IMG/VR virus record: IMGVR_UViG_3300036770_004143
Coordinates: 62,001 to 126,000 of that record
DNA from: a virus
Strand: one strand, 5' to 3'
Length of the DNA: 64,000 nt
Position numbers and translations under genes: made by a program. Below, one piece after another: positions 35,409 through 44,027 of this stretch. Below the pieces are notes generated by a model. It was not told the origin of the DNA. It saw nothing but the letters and a program-made list of their open reading frames with translations, and made no database searches. The stretch's first letter is position 1; every line of letters starts with the position of its first letter.

Positions 35409-35416
35409 TATATTTG
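35409..35416 (+). promoter_or_regulatory. Bacteroidetes-type promoter (TATATTTG -7 box)
   Basis: TATATTTG at 35409-35416 with TTG at 35387-35389, a spacing of 19 bases, matching the Bacteroidetes housekeeping promoter (TTG-N17-23-TAnnTTTG). It would drive gene 35438 early with the unmodified host polymerase. Confidence 0.65.
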
Positions 35417-35437
35417 CAGTGAAACAAAATAAAAACT

Positions 35438-35815
35438 ATGAAACTATTAAATGATTTGATTGCTTCATTTAAGCAAAATATTTTAGCAATGGTTGATCCA
35501 TCAGAAGATGACATACGTTGCAAGAATATATGTCTTAAACTAATTAATCATCCTGATGCAAATTTAGCATATTCATCAAAATCCCCAGAAAGATTGGTAT
35601 ATCTTGAGGAGGATAACATTTATGTCAATATTATTGATAGAGATGTTTGTATCATATATGAATATGAGGTGTTTAAATTTTTTATTTCCCACCAAAACAC
35701 GCATTTGGAAATAGTGCAGGCTTTTGATGATAAAATGGCATCAAAATTTGATGTATTCTATGATTTATCAAATTACCTAAAAGAAAATTTCTTAGTGAAG
35801 GTTGAAAGTTTTTAA
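35438..35815 (+). CDS. Small protein of unknown function with its own host-type promoter
   Basis: A 125-residue acidic protein with no recognised family (LLNDLIASFKQNILAMVDPSEDDIRCKNICLKLI, later NIIDRDVCIIYEYEVFKFFIS). Unlike its neighbours it has a Bacteroidetes -33/-7 promoter just upstream and a terminator just downstream, so it is a stand-alone unit, probably expressed early. Its function could be host takeover or defence evasion, a guess. Confidence 0.6.
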   Translation: MKLLNDLIASFKQNILAMVDPSEDDIRCKNICLKLINHPDANLAYSSKSPERLVYLEEDNIYVNIIDRDVCIIYEYEVFKFFISHQNTHLEIVQAFDDKMASKFDVFYDLSNYLKENFLVKVESF

Positions 35816-35827
35816 TGTTTAAAACAC

Positions 35828-35880
35828 ATCACTTATTTAAATGATAATACAAAATATCATTTATTTAAGTGATATTTTTT
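35828..35880 (+). terminator. Terminator after gene 35438
   Basis: Arms ATCACTTATTTAAATGATA (35828-35846) and TATCATTTATTTAAGTGAT (35855-35873) form a 19-bp stem with two mismatches, followed by eight T. Confidence 0.8.
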
Positions 35881-35910
35881 TTGTATTTAATTATTTTTTG
35901 TTTATCTTTG
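35881..35910 (+). promoter_or_regulatory. Bacteroidetes-type promoter (TTG ... TATCTTTG)
   Basis: TTG at 35881-35883 and TATCTTTG at 35903-35910, 19 bases apart, 22 bases before the ATG of gene 35933. Second host-type promoter in this short region. Confidence 0.65.
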
Positions 35911-35932
35911 CGTAAACAAAAAAATCAAATGT

Positions 35933-36763
35933 ATGAATGCTAATAAAAGTGGAGAGGAATACCAGGAAGAAATTTTTAAACTTCTAAAAACAACAAATTT
36001 ATCTAATGATTTAATGAATGTAGATTCTTCTATTATTGATAATATTGATGCAAAAAAGAATTTTTTTAAAAACCTAAGAAAAAAAATAACAAAGTTATTC
36101 TTAACTAAGAATGATAAATTACCTTATATTAATTATAATTCATCCATAAAGGGTGATATAATTATTAAAGGTTTAGTTAATATAATTTGTGATATAAAAA
36201 ATTATAGTAATATAGATGGTCGGATGAAATTCCCAACAAACTATGGATTAACAATGAACTCTTTTATGAAAGGAGTGGATTCAAATATAAAATATCCTAT
36301 TTTTTATTTTTTTAGAAATTATGAAAATGACTTAAGTAAACTTTATATTTATTTCTTTTTATTAAAGAAAAATAAATTCAATACATTTACATCTAAATAT
36401 AAAACAAAAGAAACAGTATGTTTTTTAAGCACAGAAAAATTTATTGATTTGTTTTGTTTTATTGAACTTGGTTTTGGATGGAAGTTACACAACATATCCC
36501 CAGTAAAGTATTTTTTAACAAAAAATGAGGATAAAATACAATACAAATCTATTGATTTCAACAAGACATTAGATGATTCTAATATTAGAGTTGATTTATT
36601 GTTTGAAAATGATTATACCTATATATTTTTCTACCAAAATGATGAATGTATATATATTTTATCACAAAGACCAACATCTGCTAATTGTTCATTTATTAAT
36701 TTAAACCATATTAAAATTTTAAATGAAGTTAATATTGTTGACTATCAAACACAAATTCCCTAA
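35933..36763 (+). CDS. Protein of unknown function, possible PD-(D/E)XK nuclease fold
   Basis: A 276-residue protein. It opens NANKSGEEYQEEIFKLLK and has IKGDIIIKGLVNIICDIKNYS at about residues 69-89: an Asp, about 12 residues, then D-I-K, which fits the PD-(D/E)XK nuclease core with an upstream Glu (GEEYQEEI). The rest is Tyr/Phe/Asn-rich and not recognised. It has its own host-type promoter and terminator context and converges on the minus-strand gene 36729, overlapping its 3' end by 35 bases. An early nuclease would fit, but the match is short and could be chance. Confidence 0.5.
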   Translation: MNANKSGEEYQEEIFKLLKTTNLSNDLMNVDSSIIDNIDAKKNFFKNLRKKITKLFLTKNDKLPYINYNSSIKGDIIIKGLVNIICDIKNYSNIDGRMKFPTNYGLTMNSFMKGVDSNIKYPIFYFFRNYENDLSKLYIYFFLLKKNKFNTFTSKYKTKETVCFLSTEKFIDLFCFIELGFGWKLHNISPVKYFLTKNEDKIQYKSIDFNKTLDDSNIRVDLLFENDYTYIFFYQNDECIYILSQRPTSANCSFINLNHIKILNEVNIVDYQTQIP

Positions 36764-37088
36764 TAATTCTAACTATACTTTCATTTGAAACCATTGTTGG
36801 TTTGTTGCCTGTTCCAGATTTTGGATTCTTTTTTTCAGCACTCCTCTTTTTGGCACAGGCAGCTTTTTTTTCAGCATCACTCATTTTACCAGCAACACCT
36901 GCAGCCCTACATTTTGGATAACCCCCTTTACTATCTGACTCCCTTCCACAGGGTGGATGTTTACCACTTGAATCTTTTCTACATATATTAACCCAGGGTC
37001 CTTTGGGTTGGTTGCTACCTTTTGGTTTCTTTTTTGTACCAAACCAAACAGCAAGATCCTCATTTAGAAATGATGGTTTGTTTTCCAT
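36729..37088 (-). CDS. Small Cys/Lys-rich protein (DUF5872-like)
   Basis: A 119-residue basic protein with WVNICRKDSSGKHPPCGRESDSKGGYPKCRAAG and a Lys-rich stretch (KKAACAKKRSAEKKNPKSG). The V-x-x-C-R ... PCGR ... YP-x-CR pattern recalls a phage-associated small family (DUF5872) whose Cys may bind zinc; assignment from memory. A promoter-like motif sits 12 bases before the start. The C-terminus overlaps the convergent gene 35933. Confidence 0.6.
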   Translation of the reverse strand: MENKPSFLNEDLAVWFGTKKKPKGSNQPKGPWVNICRKDSSGKHPPCGRESDSKGGYPKCRAAGVAGKMSDAEKKAACAKKRSAEKKNPKSGTGNKPTMVSNESIVRIIREFVFDSQQY

Positions 37089-37100
37089 ACTATTTTATTA

Positions 37101-37109
37101 TATAAATAT
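37101..37109 (-). promoter_or_regulatory. Late-promoter-like motif ATATTTATA
   Basis: Perfect copy on the minus strand, 12 bases before the ATG at 37088. Confidence 0.6.
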
Positions 37110-37170
37110 AAAACTATTATGTTTTTTTCTAATATATAAAATATATTCACCTCTATGGGAAAATATATAA

Positions 37171-37201
37171 AAAAAAGGGTTGCAAAACCTTGCAACCCTT
37201 T
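37171..37201 (-). terminator. Terminator after the major capsid gene
   Basis: AAAGGGTTGCAA / TTGCAACCCTTT form a perfect 12-bp stem (37174-37185 with 37190-37201, loop AACC). Read on the minus strand it is followed by eight T, so it ends the transcript of the capsid gene. Confidence 0.92.
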
Positions 37202-37253
37202 CTATTATCCTTTAAAATGTCCAGTTTTTTAGTAAAAAAAGTGGACAAATTAA

Positions 37254-39047
37254 TTATCTTAACTCTTGTAAGTCAAATGTTCTAACTCCATCAACTGTAA
37301 TTCTACCATAGAAACGGTTATTAACCAATTTTTTAGCATAACGAGTCATTATACCTTTGATAGGTGTGAAGTTGAATGGGTTATACATAGTTGGAGTTAA
37401 TTGTAAAGGTACATAAGGTGCATAGATATAACCTGTGTCAAGTAAAGATGTTCCTTTATGTCCCATCAAAATTTGGTTTGCTGGGAAGTAAGGATCACGA
37501 TATACTTGGTAACGACCAGCTAATGTACCTACTCTTTCAATACCCATGTTGTATTGGTCTTGCTCTGGTGAAGCATTTGATACATGGAAGTATTCCAAAT
37601 CATCAAAAACTGCACTTACTTCAGAAGAAACAACAATCCAGTTTGCACCACCTCTCAAAGTTGATTTGTGAATTTGTGCAGATACTTGGTTGATTGTTGT
37701 AATCAATGTTTGATTCCAATCTTTTTGAGTGTAAGGGATTGCATTTGTACCCAATCTCTTCCAACCATTGTAATCCCAACGTAAATTCCAAGCTGCACCT
37801 TTTCTAAGGTCACGAAGAATTTCTCTATCAATCTCTGCTGCAATTTGCTCTGACAATAAAGCAGTTAATTCTGCTTCAGCATCAATATTATGGAATGCAG
37901 CAACATCCTGTGCCATTTCTGGAGACCATTGAGCCCTTAACTTTCTTTCAGTTACAGAAACTGTAACAGATTGTAAGTCAAAAGAAACCTCACCAATCTT
38001 ATCTTCAAATTCTAAACTCTTGTAAATTCTATAAGTTGCACCAAATGATGAAGTAGATGTTCCACTAATTGCGGTTGTAAGGCCTGAATAACCATCTAAT
38101 GAATTTGAACCAACAGTTGCTGGTCTTAGTAAATCAACTTCAAGATAAACCACACCTTCTGGTGTTGATAAATCATTATATTGTCCACCACCTGTTAAAC
38201 TATCAGGGAATCCTGCTGTTTGAGTACTACCATATTGAACAAGCCCTTTTGCATACTTCTGTGTCACAACTCTAAATAATAATGGACTACCAGCTACTGT
38301 TGTTGCAGCTGAAAAAGGACCATCAGTTTTAGCAGTTATTGTTAAACTAGCCAAGAAACTTTCATTATCAATTGGATTACCATCAGCACCAATTAATTTA
38401 CCTTCACCTGTGCTTGAGAATCCAGTTAAAGCTATTATAACTTTTCTATACTCAGTTGCAGTAGTAATAGATGCATTTTCTAAATTACTACCATTCCAAA
38501 CAACTGTATTAACTCCAGCAGTAACTGCACTATATTGTCCTTTTGAATAATCATAAAGACCTTCTGGGTTTAAACCTGGCTCATTACCTTCATAGAACCT
38601 ATCATATAGATTTTTTCCACTACCATAACCAGAAGTAGGAGTTTGGTCACTTGGTACACCAGGTGCCCCATAAGGTGAATAATGAGCACCAGCAACATTA
38701 CCAGCATTTGCCTCTTGAATTTGTGGCACAAAGAAGAACAATTTACCAATAGGTAAGTTCATTGCTTGTACAGAAACAATATCATTAGCCAATAATTTAG
38801 AGAATACTCTCCTTACAATTGGGAAAACAACTGTTTCAAATGCACCAGTATCAGATGTACTGGCTGCTTCATTTATAAGATATGATGCTTGGTTTTCATA
38901 TAACTGTGCAACATTCTCTTTTAGGTGGCCTTTAAGACCTTCAAGGAATCCTAATTTATTCCATTTGCTAATAGTATCTTCTTTGATAACTTTTAGGTGT
39001 TTCAACCCAATATTACCAACAAGACCTGATTCTAATAATGCTCCCAT
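37254..39047 (-). CDS. Major capsid protein, gp23-like
   Basis: A 597-residue protein of the T4 gp23 fold. Matches include TGAFETVVFPIVRRVFSKLLANDIVSVQAMNLPIGKLFFFVPQI (about residues 68-111), SLEFEDKIGEVSFDLQSVTVSVTERKLRAQWSPEMAQDVAAFHNIDAEAEL, VVSSEVSAVFDDLEY and the C-terminal FTPIKGIMTRYAKKLVNNRFYGRITV. Near residue 57 it reads LINEAAS, so the prohead protease could cut after Glu60 (consensus L/I-x-E), which matches T4 gp23, cut after residue 65. The mature protein would be about 537 residues. No promoter-like motif of the ATATTTATA type lies just before the start, but A-rich DNA does. A terminator follows. Confidence 0.93.
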   Translation of the reverse strand: MGALLESGLVGNIGLKHLKVIKEDTISKWNKLGFLEGLKGHLKENVAQLYENQASYLINEAASTSDTGAFETVVFPIVRRVFSKLLANDIVSVQAMNLPIGKLFFFVPQIQEANAGNVAGAHYSPYGAPGVPSDQTPTSGYGSGKNLYDRFYEGNEPGLNPEGLYDYSKGQYSAVTAGVNTVVWNGSNLENASITTATEYRKVIIALTGFSSTGEGKLIGADGNPIDNESFLASLTITAKTDGPFSAATTVAGSPLLFRVVTQKYAKGLVQYGSTQTAGFPDSLTGGGQYNDLSTPEGVVYLEVDLLRPATVGSNSLDGYSGLTTAISGTSTSSFGATYRIYKSLEFEDKIGEVSFDLQSVTVSVTERKLRAQWSPEMAQDVAAFHNIDAEAELTALLSEQIAAEIDREILRDLRKGAAWNLRWDYNGWKRLGTNAIPYTQKDWNQTLITTINQVSAQIHKSTLRGGANWIVVSSEVSAVFDDLEYFHVSNASPEQDQYNMGIERVGTLAGRYQVYRDPYFPANQILMGHKGTSLLDTGYIYAPYVPLQLTPTMYNPFNFTPIKGIMTRYAKKLVNNRFYGRITVDGVRTFDLQELR

Positions 39048-39077
39048 TTTTTTTATTTAGTTTTTTTTATTTATTTT

Positions 39078-40703
39078 TTAACCTAATTTACCCATTAAAT
39101 CTTTCATCCTCAAAAATTGTGGATTTTCATAAGTTTTGGATTCAATCAAGTTAGCAGATGAACCTGTTGAGGCAACATTTGAAATCTTGCGGTTAACAGA
39201 TTCATTTAAAGACGTATTTGAATCTTTTGATAATTCGCTATTAATAGCATTGTATAGATTTTTTGATTCTTGTAATGATTGAATATTATCAAAACGTCTT
39301 AAAATGTTTATTTTTTCTTTTTTTGTTGTTGAATGTTCTGTGAACAATCTTGTTGCATATGCCAAATTAGCATTGAAAACAGCAACATCATTTAATTTCT
39401 CTCTAAATACATTTAATGATTTTTTATAATCACTATTCTTTTGTCTTAATTCCAAAACTTGGTTTTCAAGAGATTCTAAATTCAAATTTCTATTTGGTGT
39501 AATGCCTTTTTTAAGACCCCTACCTGCTTTGCTTCCCATACCATAAGTTCTTGATGCTTCTTTGGTTTCTTGTTTTCTACCAGGAGTTACTTTCTTCATC
39601 TTACCATCAACATTTGCGGCAGATTTGTCATAGTCAAACTTGGCTTTTCCTGTTCCCATTTTTTTAGGACCCTCTTTCATTTTTTCGTTAAAACCATTTT
39701 TAGCCATCTTATACTTAAATTTGGAAGCCTTTTTAGCCTCACCTAAATAGTCATATTTTTCAGATGTTTCACTTTTATTTGCCATACATCCATTATTTTC
39801 TAATACTTTCATTATTCTTCCAGCCTCTGTAATTCCATATTCTTCTATGAAATCACTAACTGAAAAATTATCACAATCAACTTCAATGTTGTTTAAATCA
39901 TCTTCCATATCCATATCAAAATCATCTTCCATATCCATATCATCTTCCATATCCATATCAAAATCATCTTCATCTTCCAAATCAATTTGCTCATCTACTT
40001 CAATTTCATAAATGATATTAGATTTTCTGGTATTAGTTCTTTCAAAAATTTTATCAATGGTTGATTGAGTGTCATCTTCATACATTTCACCCATTTCATC
40101 ATCATAATCACCATCCATTTCCATTTCATCTTCATCTTCAAAACCCATATCCATTTCATCTTCATCTTCAAAATCCATTTCCATTTCATCATCATCTTCA
40201 AAATCCATTTCCATTTCATCTTCAAAATCCTCACCACCAAACTCACTTATTTGTTCACCTAATCTTATTAAATATTCATTATCATCATCAGTTAAAGAGA
40301 TGTCCCCACCATCTTTGCTAACAATAATACCATCTTCATCACCCATTGCTTTAAATACTTTTAATAAGTCATGCTCTGAAGACCCCCTCATATCAATGAC
40401 ATCATCATCATCTTCCATATCAAACTCATCTTCATCTTCCATTTCATCATCCTCTATGTCCATATCCATATCCATATCTTCATCCTCCATATCATCCTCC
40501 ATATCTTCAACATCATCTTCCATATCTAAATCAGTGTCATCATCTTCAATATCTTCTTGCTCATTTAAAGATTCTTTAACTAATTCTTCGATTTCTTCCT
40601 TCATTGTTGAAGAAAGTATTCCTTTTGCGTTTTCTGCAAGCACATCTTCAATTTGTTTCATTTGAATTAGTGCTTCTTCTACTAAGTTTTTTTCAGATTG
40701 CAT
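39078..40703 (-). CDS. Acidic prohead scaffold/core protein
   Basis: A 541-residue protein. The N-terminal half is extremely acidic with Met-Asp-Glu repeats (EDMDMDMDIEDDEMEDEDEFDMED) to about residue 285, partly encoded by near-tandem copies of ATGGATATGGAAGATGATATG-like units. The C-terminal half is basic with an ASKFKYKMAKNGFNEKMKEGPKKMG segment and a helix-rich end (LENQVLELRQKNSDYKKSLNVFREKL). Position between capsid and protease genes and high acidity match a scaffold of the T4 gp22 type, which the protease destroys. ATATTTATA lies 20 bases before the start. Confidence 0.75.
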   Translation of the reverse strand: MQSEKNLVEEALIQMKQIEDVLAENAKGILSSTMKEEIEELVKESLNEQEDIEDDDTDLDMEDDVEDMEDDMEDEDMDMDMDIEDDEMEDEDEFDMEDDDDVIDMRGSSEHDLLKVFKAMGDEDGIIVSKDGGDISLTDDDNEYLIRLGEQISEFGGEDFEDEMEMDFEDDDEMEMDFEDEDEMDMGFEDEDEMEMDGDYDDEMGEMYEDDTQSTIDKIFERTNTRKSNIIYEIEVDEQIDLEDEDDFDMDMEDDMDMEDDFDMDMEDDLNNIEVDCDNFSVSDFIEEYGITEAGRIMKVLENNGCMANKSETSEKYDYLGEAKKASKFKYKMAKNGFNEKMKEGPKKMGTGKAKFDYDKSAANVDGKMKKVTPGRKQETKEASRTYGMGSKAGRGLKKGITPNRNLNLESLENQVLELRQKNSDYKKSLNVFREKLNDVAVFNANLAYATRLFTEHSTTKKEKINILRRFDNIQSLQESKNLYNAINSELSKDSNTSLNESVNRKISNVASTGSSANLIESKTYENPQFLRMKDLMGKLG

Positions 40704-40723
40704 AATTTTTTATTTATTTTTAT

Positions 40724-40732
40724 TATAAATAT
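40724..40732 (-). promoter_or_regulatory. Late-promoter-like motif ATATTTATA
   Basis: Perfect minus-strand copy, 20 bases before the ATG of the scaffold gene (40703). Confidence 0.6.
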
Positions 40733-40742
40733 ACAGAAAAGC

Positions 40743-40774
40743 AAAAAAGTTACTAAACAGCAGTAACTTTTTTT
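40743..40774. terminator. Bidirectional hairpin terminator
   Basis: AAAAAAGTTACT / AGTAACTTTTTT form a perfect 12-bp stem (40743-40754 with 40762-40773), loop AAACAGC, T run either way. Confidence 0.8.
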
Positions 40775-40782
40775 AAAAACAA

Positions 40783-40811
40783 AAACCCCCAACATAAAAT
40801 GCTAGGGGTTT
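40783..40811 (-). terminator. Hairpin terminator after gene 40833
   Basis: AAACCCC (40783-40789) pairs with GGGGTTT (40805-40811); on the minus strand it is followed by GTTTTTGTTTTT. It ends the transcript of gene 40833, just before the second hairpin. Confidence 0.7.
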
Positions 40812-40832
40812 AAAAGGAAAAACAATTAGTTT

Positions 40833-41042
40833 TTATTGGAAAACTTCATCAATTTTTGATTCTGACACAGCAGTTATTCTCCATTCTTGTGTGAAATTTT
40901 GATACTTTTCAGTTATCTTGGCTTCCACATCTGTTACAGAATAACCCTTCACCAATTTTTCTTCTCTTATCTTTTTTAATTTTCCAGTGTTTTCATCTGG
41001 TAAATTAAAAGTTAGTTTTGCAACAAAGAATTTTTCATCCAT
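40833..41042 (-). CDS. DUF4494-like small protein
   Basis: A 69-residue protein: FFVAKLTFNLPDENTGKLKKIREEKLVKGYSVTDVEAKITEKY ... EWRITAVSESKIDEVF. The pattern, a beta-alpha-beta module with a Val-Thr-Asp-Val-Glu-Ala turn and a C-terminal K-x-x-E-V-F, matches DUF4494, which I know as a small Bacteroidetes family also found in their phages. Function unknown. It stands alone between two terminators and the repeat cluster. Confidence 0.65.
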   Translation of the reverse strand: MDEKFFVAKLTFNLPDENTGKLKKIREEKLVKGYSVTDVEAKITEKYQNFTQEWRITAVSESKIDEVFQ

Positions 41043-41125
41043 AGGTATTGTTTTTTATTTGTTTGTGTAAATATAGTTATTTTTTTAGTTTAAATCAAAT
41101 ATTATTTTTAGTTTTTGTATTTCTA

Positions 41126-41590
41126 TTAGTCATATATTCTACCTTTTATAAAACCTGGTTTTATCATTTCTCTTAATTGTCGTTTTGTATATTTTGTTAA
41201 ATCTGTTCCATGAATATATAAATCACCTCCAACTTCCAATCCTTTTGGTAGTGAGAATATACTTGAATATGCTACACTCAAACCACCCCCAACTATCAAA
41301 TCTTTTGGCAATGATTCAATTGCTGATTTATATAACATCAAATCACCACCAACTTCTAATCCTTCTGGTAGTGAGATTATTTTTGAACCTCTTAAAGATA
41401 AATCACCTCCAACTTTCAATCCTTCTGGTAATGAGGCTATATCTAAATATGAAAAGTCTAAATCACCTTTAACATTTAAATCATCTTCTATTAATGATAT
41501 ATTATTTATTAATTTCCATTTAAGTGGTAATCTATGTTCTCCCTTCTCTTCAAGGAACTCAAATATTCTTTTTAATTTCTCTTTTTCCAT
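41126..41590 (-). CDS. LPEGLKVGG-repeat protein, cluster 2 member 3
   Basis: A 154-residue paralog with four repeats (for example SLPEGLKVGGDLSLRGSKII), the conserved N-terminal helix KEKLKRIFEFLEEKGEH and C-terminus YTKRQLREMIKPGFIKGRIYD. Last in transcription order of the three minus-strand members; downstream of it lies the DUF4494-like gene. Confidence 0.8.
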   Translation of the reverse strand: MEKEKLKRIFEFLEEKGEHRLPLKWKLINNISLIEDDLNVKGDLDFSYLDIASLPEGLKVGGDLSLRGSKIISLPEGLEVGGDLMLYKSAIESLPKDLIVGGGLSVAYSSIFSLPKGLEVGGDLYIHGTDLTKYTKRQLREMIKPGFIKGRIYD

Positions 41591-41593
41591 TAT

Positions 41594-42184
41594 CTAATCT
41601 CTAACTATTGGGCCATCTATAAATCCAGGTTCAACCATTTTTCTTAATTGTCTATTTGAATATTTTTCTAATGGTGATCCAGAAATCTCCAAACCACCTT
41701 TAACTATCAAACCTTTTGGTAATGTTTCTATTTTTGTAAAGGATAAAACTAACTCCCCCACAATTTTAACACCTTGGGGTAATGATTTTATTGGACTATT
41801 AAATAAATTTAAATCGCCCTTAACAACCAATCCCTCTCCAATGGAAACTATTCTTTTTGCGTATAATTGTATGCTTTTGCCAACTTTTAATCCTTTTGGT
41901 AATGAGGTTATGGCTTCACAACCAATTATATTTAAGTCACCCCCAACTTGTAAATCATCTGGTAATGAGGCTATTTTTGAAAAGGTTAACATCAAATCAC
42001 CCTCAACTTTCAACCCATCTGGCAAGGAGGTTATTGTTGAATTTTCTAAATGTAAGTCACCTTTAAAATTTAACTCTTCGTTTGTTATTGGCATATTATT
42101 TTGATGTTTCCATAAAAATGGCGCATTATGCCCTTCCTTCTCTTCAAGAAAATCAAATATTTTTTTTAATTGATCTATATTCAC
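41594..42184 (-). CDS. LPEGLKVGG-repeat protein, cluster 2 member 2
   Basis: A 196-residue paralog with six repeats, one changed to SIGEGLVVKGDLNL. Starts NIDQLKKIFDFLEEKEGHNAPFLWKH. It overlaps the upstream member by four bases. Confidence 0.8.
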   Translation of the reverse strand: MNIDQLKKIFDFLEEKEGHNAPFLWKHQNNMPITNEELNFKGDLHLENSTITSLPDGLKVEGDLMLTFSKIASLPDDLQVGGDLNIIGCEAITSLPKGLKVGKSIQLYAKRIVSIGEGLVVKGDLNLFNSPIKSLPQGVKIVGELVLSFTKIETLPKGLIVKGGLEISGSPLEKYSNRQLRKMVEPGFIDGPIVRD

Positions 42185-42846
42185 GACCTATATATTTTAC
42201 CTTTTATAAATCCAGGTTTTATCATTTCTCTTAATTCATTATCTGAATATTTTTTTAATGGTGTTTTTGCTATATATATATGGTTGCCAACTTCCAATCC
42301 TTTTGGCAATGAAGTTATTTTTGTTTTAGTTAAAAACAAATCTGAACCAACTTTCAATTCTTCTGGTAATGAAATTAAATTTTTACAATTGTATAAACCC
42401 AAACCCCCTCCAACTTTAAATCCTTCTGGTAATGAAGTTATGTTTGTGTTGTGTAAATGCAAATTGCCAACAACTTTCAAATCTTCTGGTAATGAGGTTA
42501 TAGATGTTGACCCTAGGTTCAAATCACGACCAACTTTCAATCCTTTTGGTAATGAGGTTATTTTTGATTCATCTAAATATAAATCACCAATAACTTCCAA
42601 TCTTTCTGGTAATGAGGTTATGTTTGCGTATTTTAAACTTAAGTAACCATTAACTTTTAATCCTTCTGGTAATGAGGGTATATTTTTTTTAAAATCAAAA
42701 TCTAAGCTACCTTTAACATTTAAATCTTCTTTTGTTAATGGCTCATTAAGTGCAATTTTCCAAAGTAAATCTTCTTTTATGCTAGAAAATTTATTTTCTT
42801 TTCTTTCAAGGAAATCAAGTATTTTCTTTAATTTTTTTAGTTCCAT
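42181..42846 (-). CDS. LPEGLKVGG-repeat protein, cluster 2 member 1
   Basis: A 221-residue paralog with seven repeats and the sequence SLPEGLKVNGYLSLKYANIT and relatives. It begins one base after the prohead-protease stop codon, so this repeat cluster is co-transcribed with the head genes and is probably late. Confidence 0.8.
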   Translation of the reverse strand: MELKKLKKILDFLERKENKFSSIKEDLLWKIALNEPLTKEDLNVKGSLDFDFKKNIPSLPEGLKVNGYLSLKYANITSLPERLEVIGDLYLDESKITSLPKGLKVGRDLNLGSTSITSLPEDLKVVGNLHLHNTNITSLPEGFKVGGGLGLYNCKNLISLPEELKVGSDLFLTKTKITSLPKGLEVGNHIYIAKTPLKKYSDNELREMIKPGFIKGKIYRS

Positions 42847-42847
42847 T

Positions 42848-43549
42848 TTATTTTAAATAACTATCAAGTTTGGACATTAATTTTAATACATTATTAACTG
42901 GTTCAATTTTCTTTTCCTCTTCCAATTTTTCATCATACTTATGTCTATCTTCCTTATTTGAGAATAGATATGCCCCTGGCGTTGATGGTGATGAAACCAA
43001 ATCAAAGCAAATAAGTTCAAAGTCATCTTGAACCTCATTTTTCTCCCCAACTTTTTTTAGTGATCCAACCCCCCTAGAACTGATACCAAGGCTCACTCCT
43101 TGCCTCATTAGGTTTGCTGCAATATCTCCTTTGGTTGAAACTATGCCTCTCTCATGGAAGGCAGGAGAGGTCAATAACAATAACTTCCCCATTAGGATAT
43201 TGCTATCCCACCAAACATCTGTAATTAAATGGGAAACTCTATCCAAATCAATAAGGGATGATTCTGGGTGGTTTAATTCTGATGTTGATAAACCTTTTTC
43301 AATAATCTTTTTATATCTTTCTGCTTCTCTCTTTAATATCTTTTCAGGATATGTTCTGCCGTTCCTATTTGGAACGTCATGCTTTTGCAAGACAGCAAAA
43401 AACTCAAAAGGTTTGCTATAATCTAATTTTTTATTTTCTCTTATTAAATCAATGTTCAACTCATCTTTTGGATTAACCCACCCAGCATCCATTTCAATTA
43501 GAATGCCATGCCCTATTTCATTTGCTTCAAGAAGTCTTAATTCTTTCAT
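42848..43549 (-). CDS. Prohead core protein protease, gp21-like
   Basis: A 233-residue serine protease of the T4 gp21 (S80) family: VLQKHDVPNRNGRTYPEKILKREAERY (about 53-79, a motif shared by phage prohead proteases), STSELNHPESSLIDLDRVSHLITDVWWD (about 88-115, catalytic His94), ANLMRQGVSLGISSRGVGSL (about 145-163, catalytic Ser157 or Ser158). It cuts scaffold and capsid at L/I-x-E sites during head maturation. ATATTTATA lies about 14 bases before its start. Confidence 0.9.
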   Translation of the reverse strand: MKELRLLEANEIGHGILIEMDAGWVNPKDELNIDLIRENKKLDYSKPFEFFAVLQKHDVPNRNGRTYPEKILKREAERYKKIIEKGLSTSELNHPESSLIDLDRVSHLITDVWWDSNILMGKLLLLTSPAFHERGIVSTKGDIAANLMRQGVSLGISSRGVGSLKKVGEKNEVQDDFELICFDLVSSPSTPGAYLFSNKEDRHKYDEKLEEEKKIEPVNNVLKLMSKLDSYLK

Positions 43550-43563
43550 AATATATTTTAATA

Positions 43564-43572
43564 TATAAATAT
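43564..43572 (-). promoter_or_regulatory. Late-promoter-like motif ATATTTATA
   Basis: Perfect minus-strand copy, 14 bases before the ATG of the prohead protease gene. Confidence 0.6.
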
Positions 43573-43586
43573 TAAAATATTTTGTT

Positions 43587-44027
43587 TTAAACAGATAAAT
43601 CCTTTTTTGTTATAAAAAAGTCAAAATATTTGTTCTTTGAAATGTTTTTGTTGTAAATTTCTTTTATGATTTTTCTAACAGCATCCTTCATTTCTTGGGA
43701 TTTGAATAATACACCATCCTTAACAAATAATGTTATTTCTAAATTCATAAATGATTTTTTATCAAGGGATATTCCACTATGCCTAATATCCAAATCAACT
43801 ATTGTTGATTTATGGAATAGATTTAAATCATTGGCATCCAAGATTGTGTGTTTAATATCCCTTGACTGGGTGCAAACAATTTTTCTCCAATTGTTATAAT
43901 CATCCTTGGGTGAAACCCAAGATTGTATATTGATGTATATTGATTTTAATTCAATGTAATCAATTGTCCCATAAAAAATCTTTAAATCATTAAATAATCT
44001 AAGCCTTATTTTTTTTCCATTCTTCAT
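43587..44027 (-). CDS. Protein of unknown function
   Basis: A 146-residue beta-rich protein in the head module, between protease and portal genes. It has no recognised motif (NGKKIRLRLFNDLKIFYGTIDYIELKSIYINIQSWV; later SFMNLEITLFVKDGVLF). A head-assembly role is inferred from position only. Confidence 0.6.
   Translation of the reverse strand: MKNGKKIRLRLFNDLKIFYGTIDYIELKSIYINIQSWVSPKDDYNNWRKIVCTQSRDIKHTILDANDLNLFHKSTIVDLDIRHSGISLDKKSFMNLEITLFVKDGVLFKSQEMKDAVRKIIKEIYNKNISKNKYFDFFITKKDLSV

Noticed and set aside
40061-40665. Ser-rich and His-rich plus-strand frames opposite the scaffold
   Set aside because: They arise from the acidic-codon repeats of the minus-strand scaffold gene.
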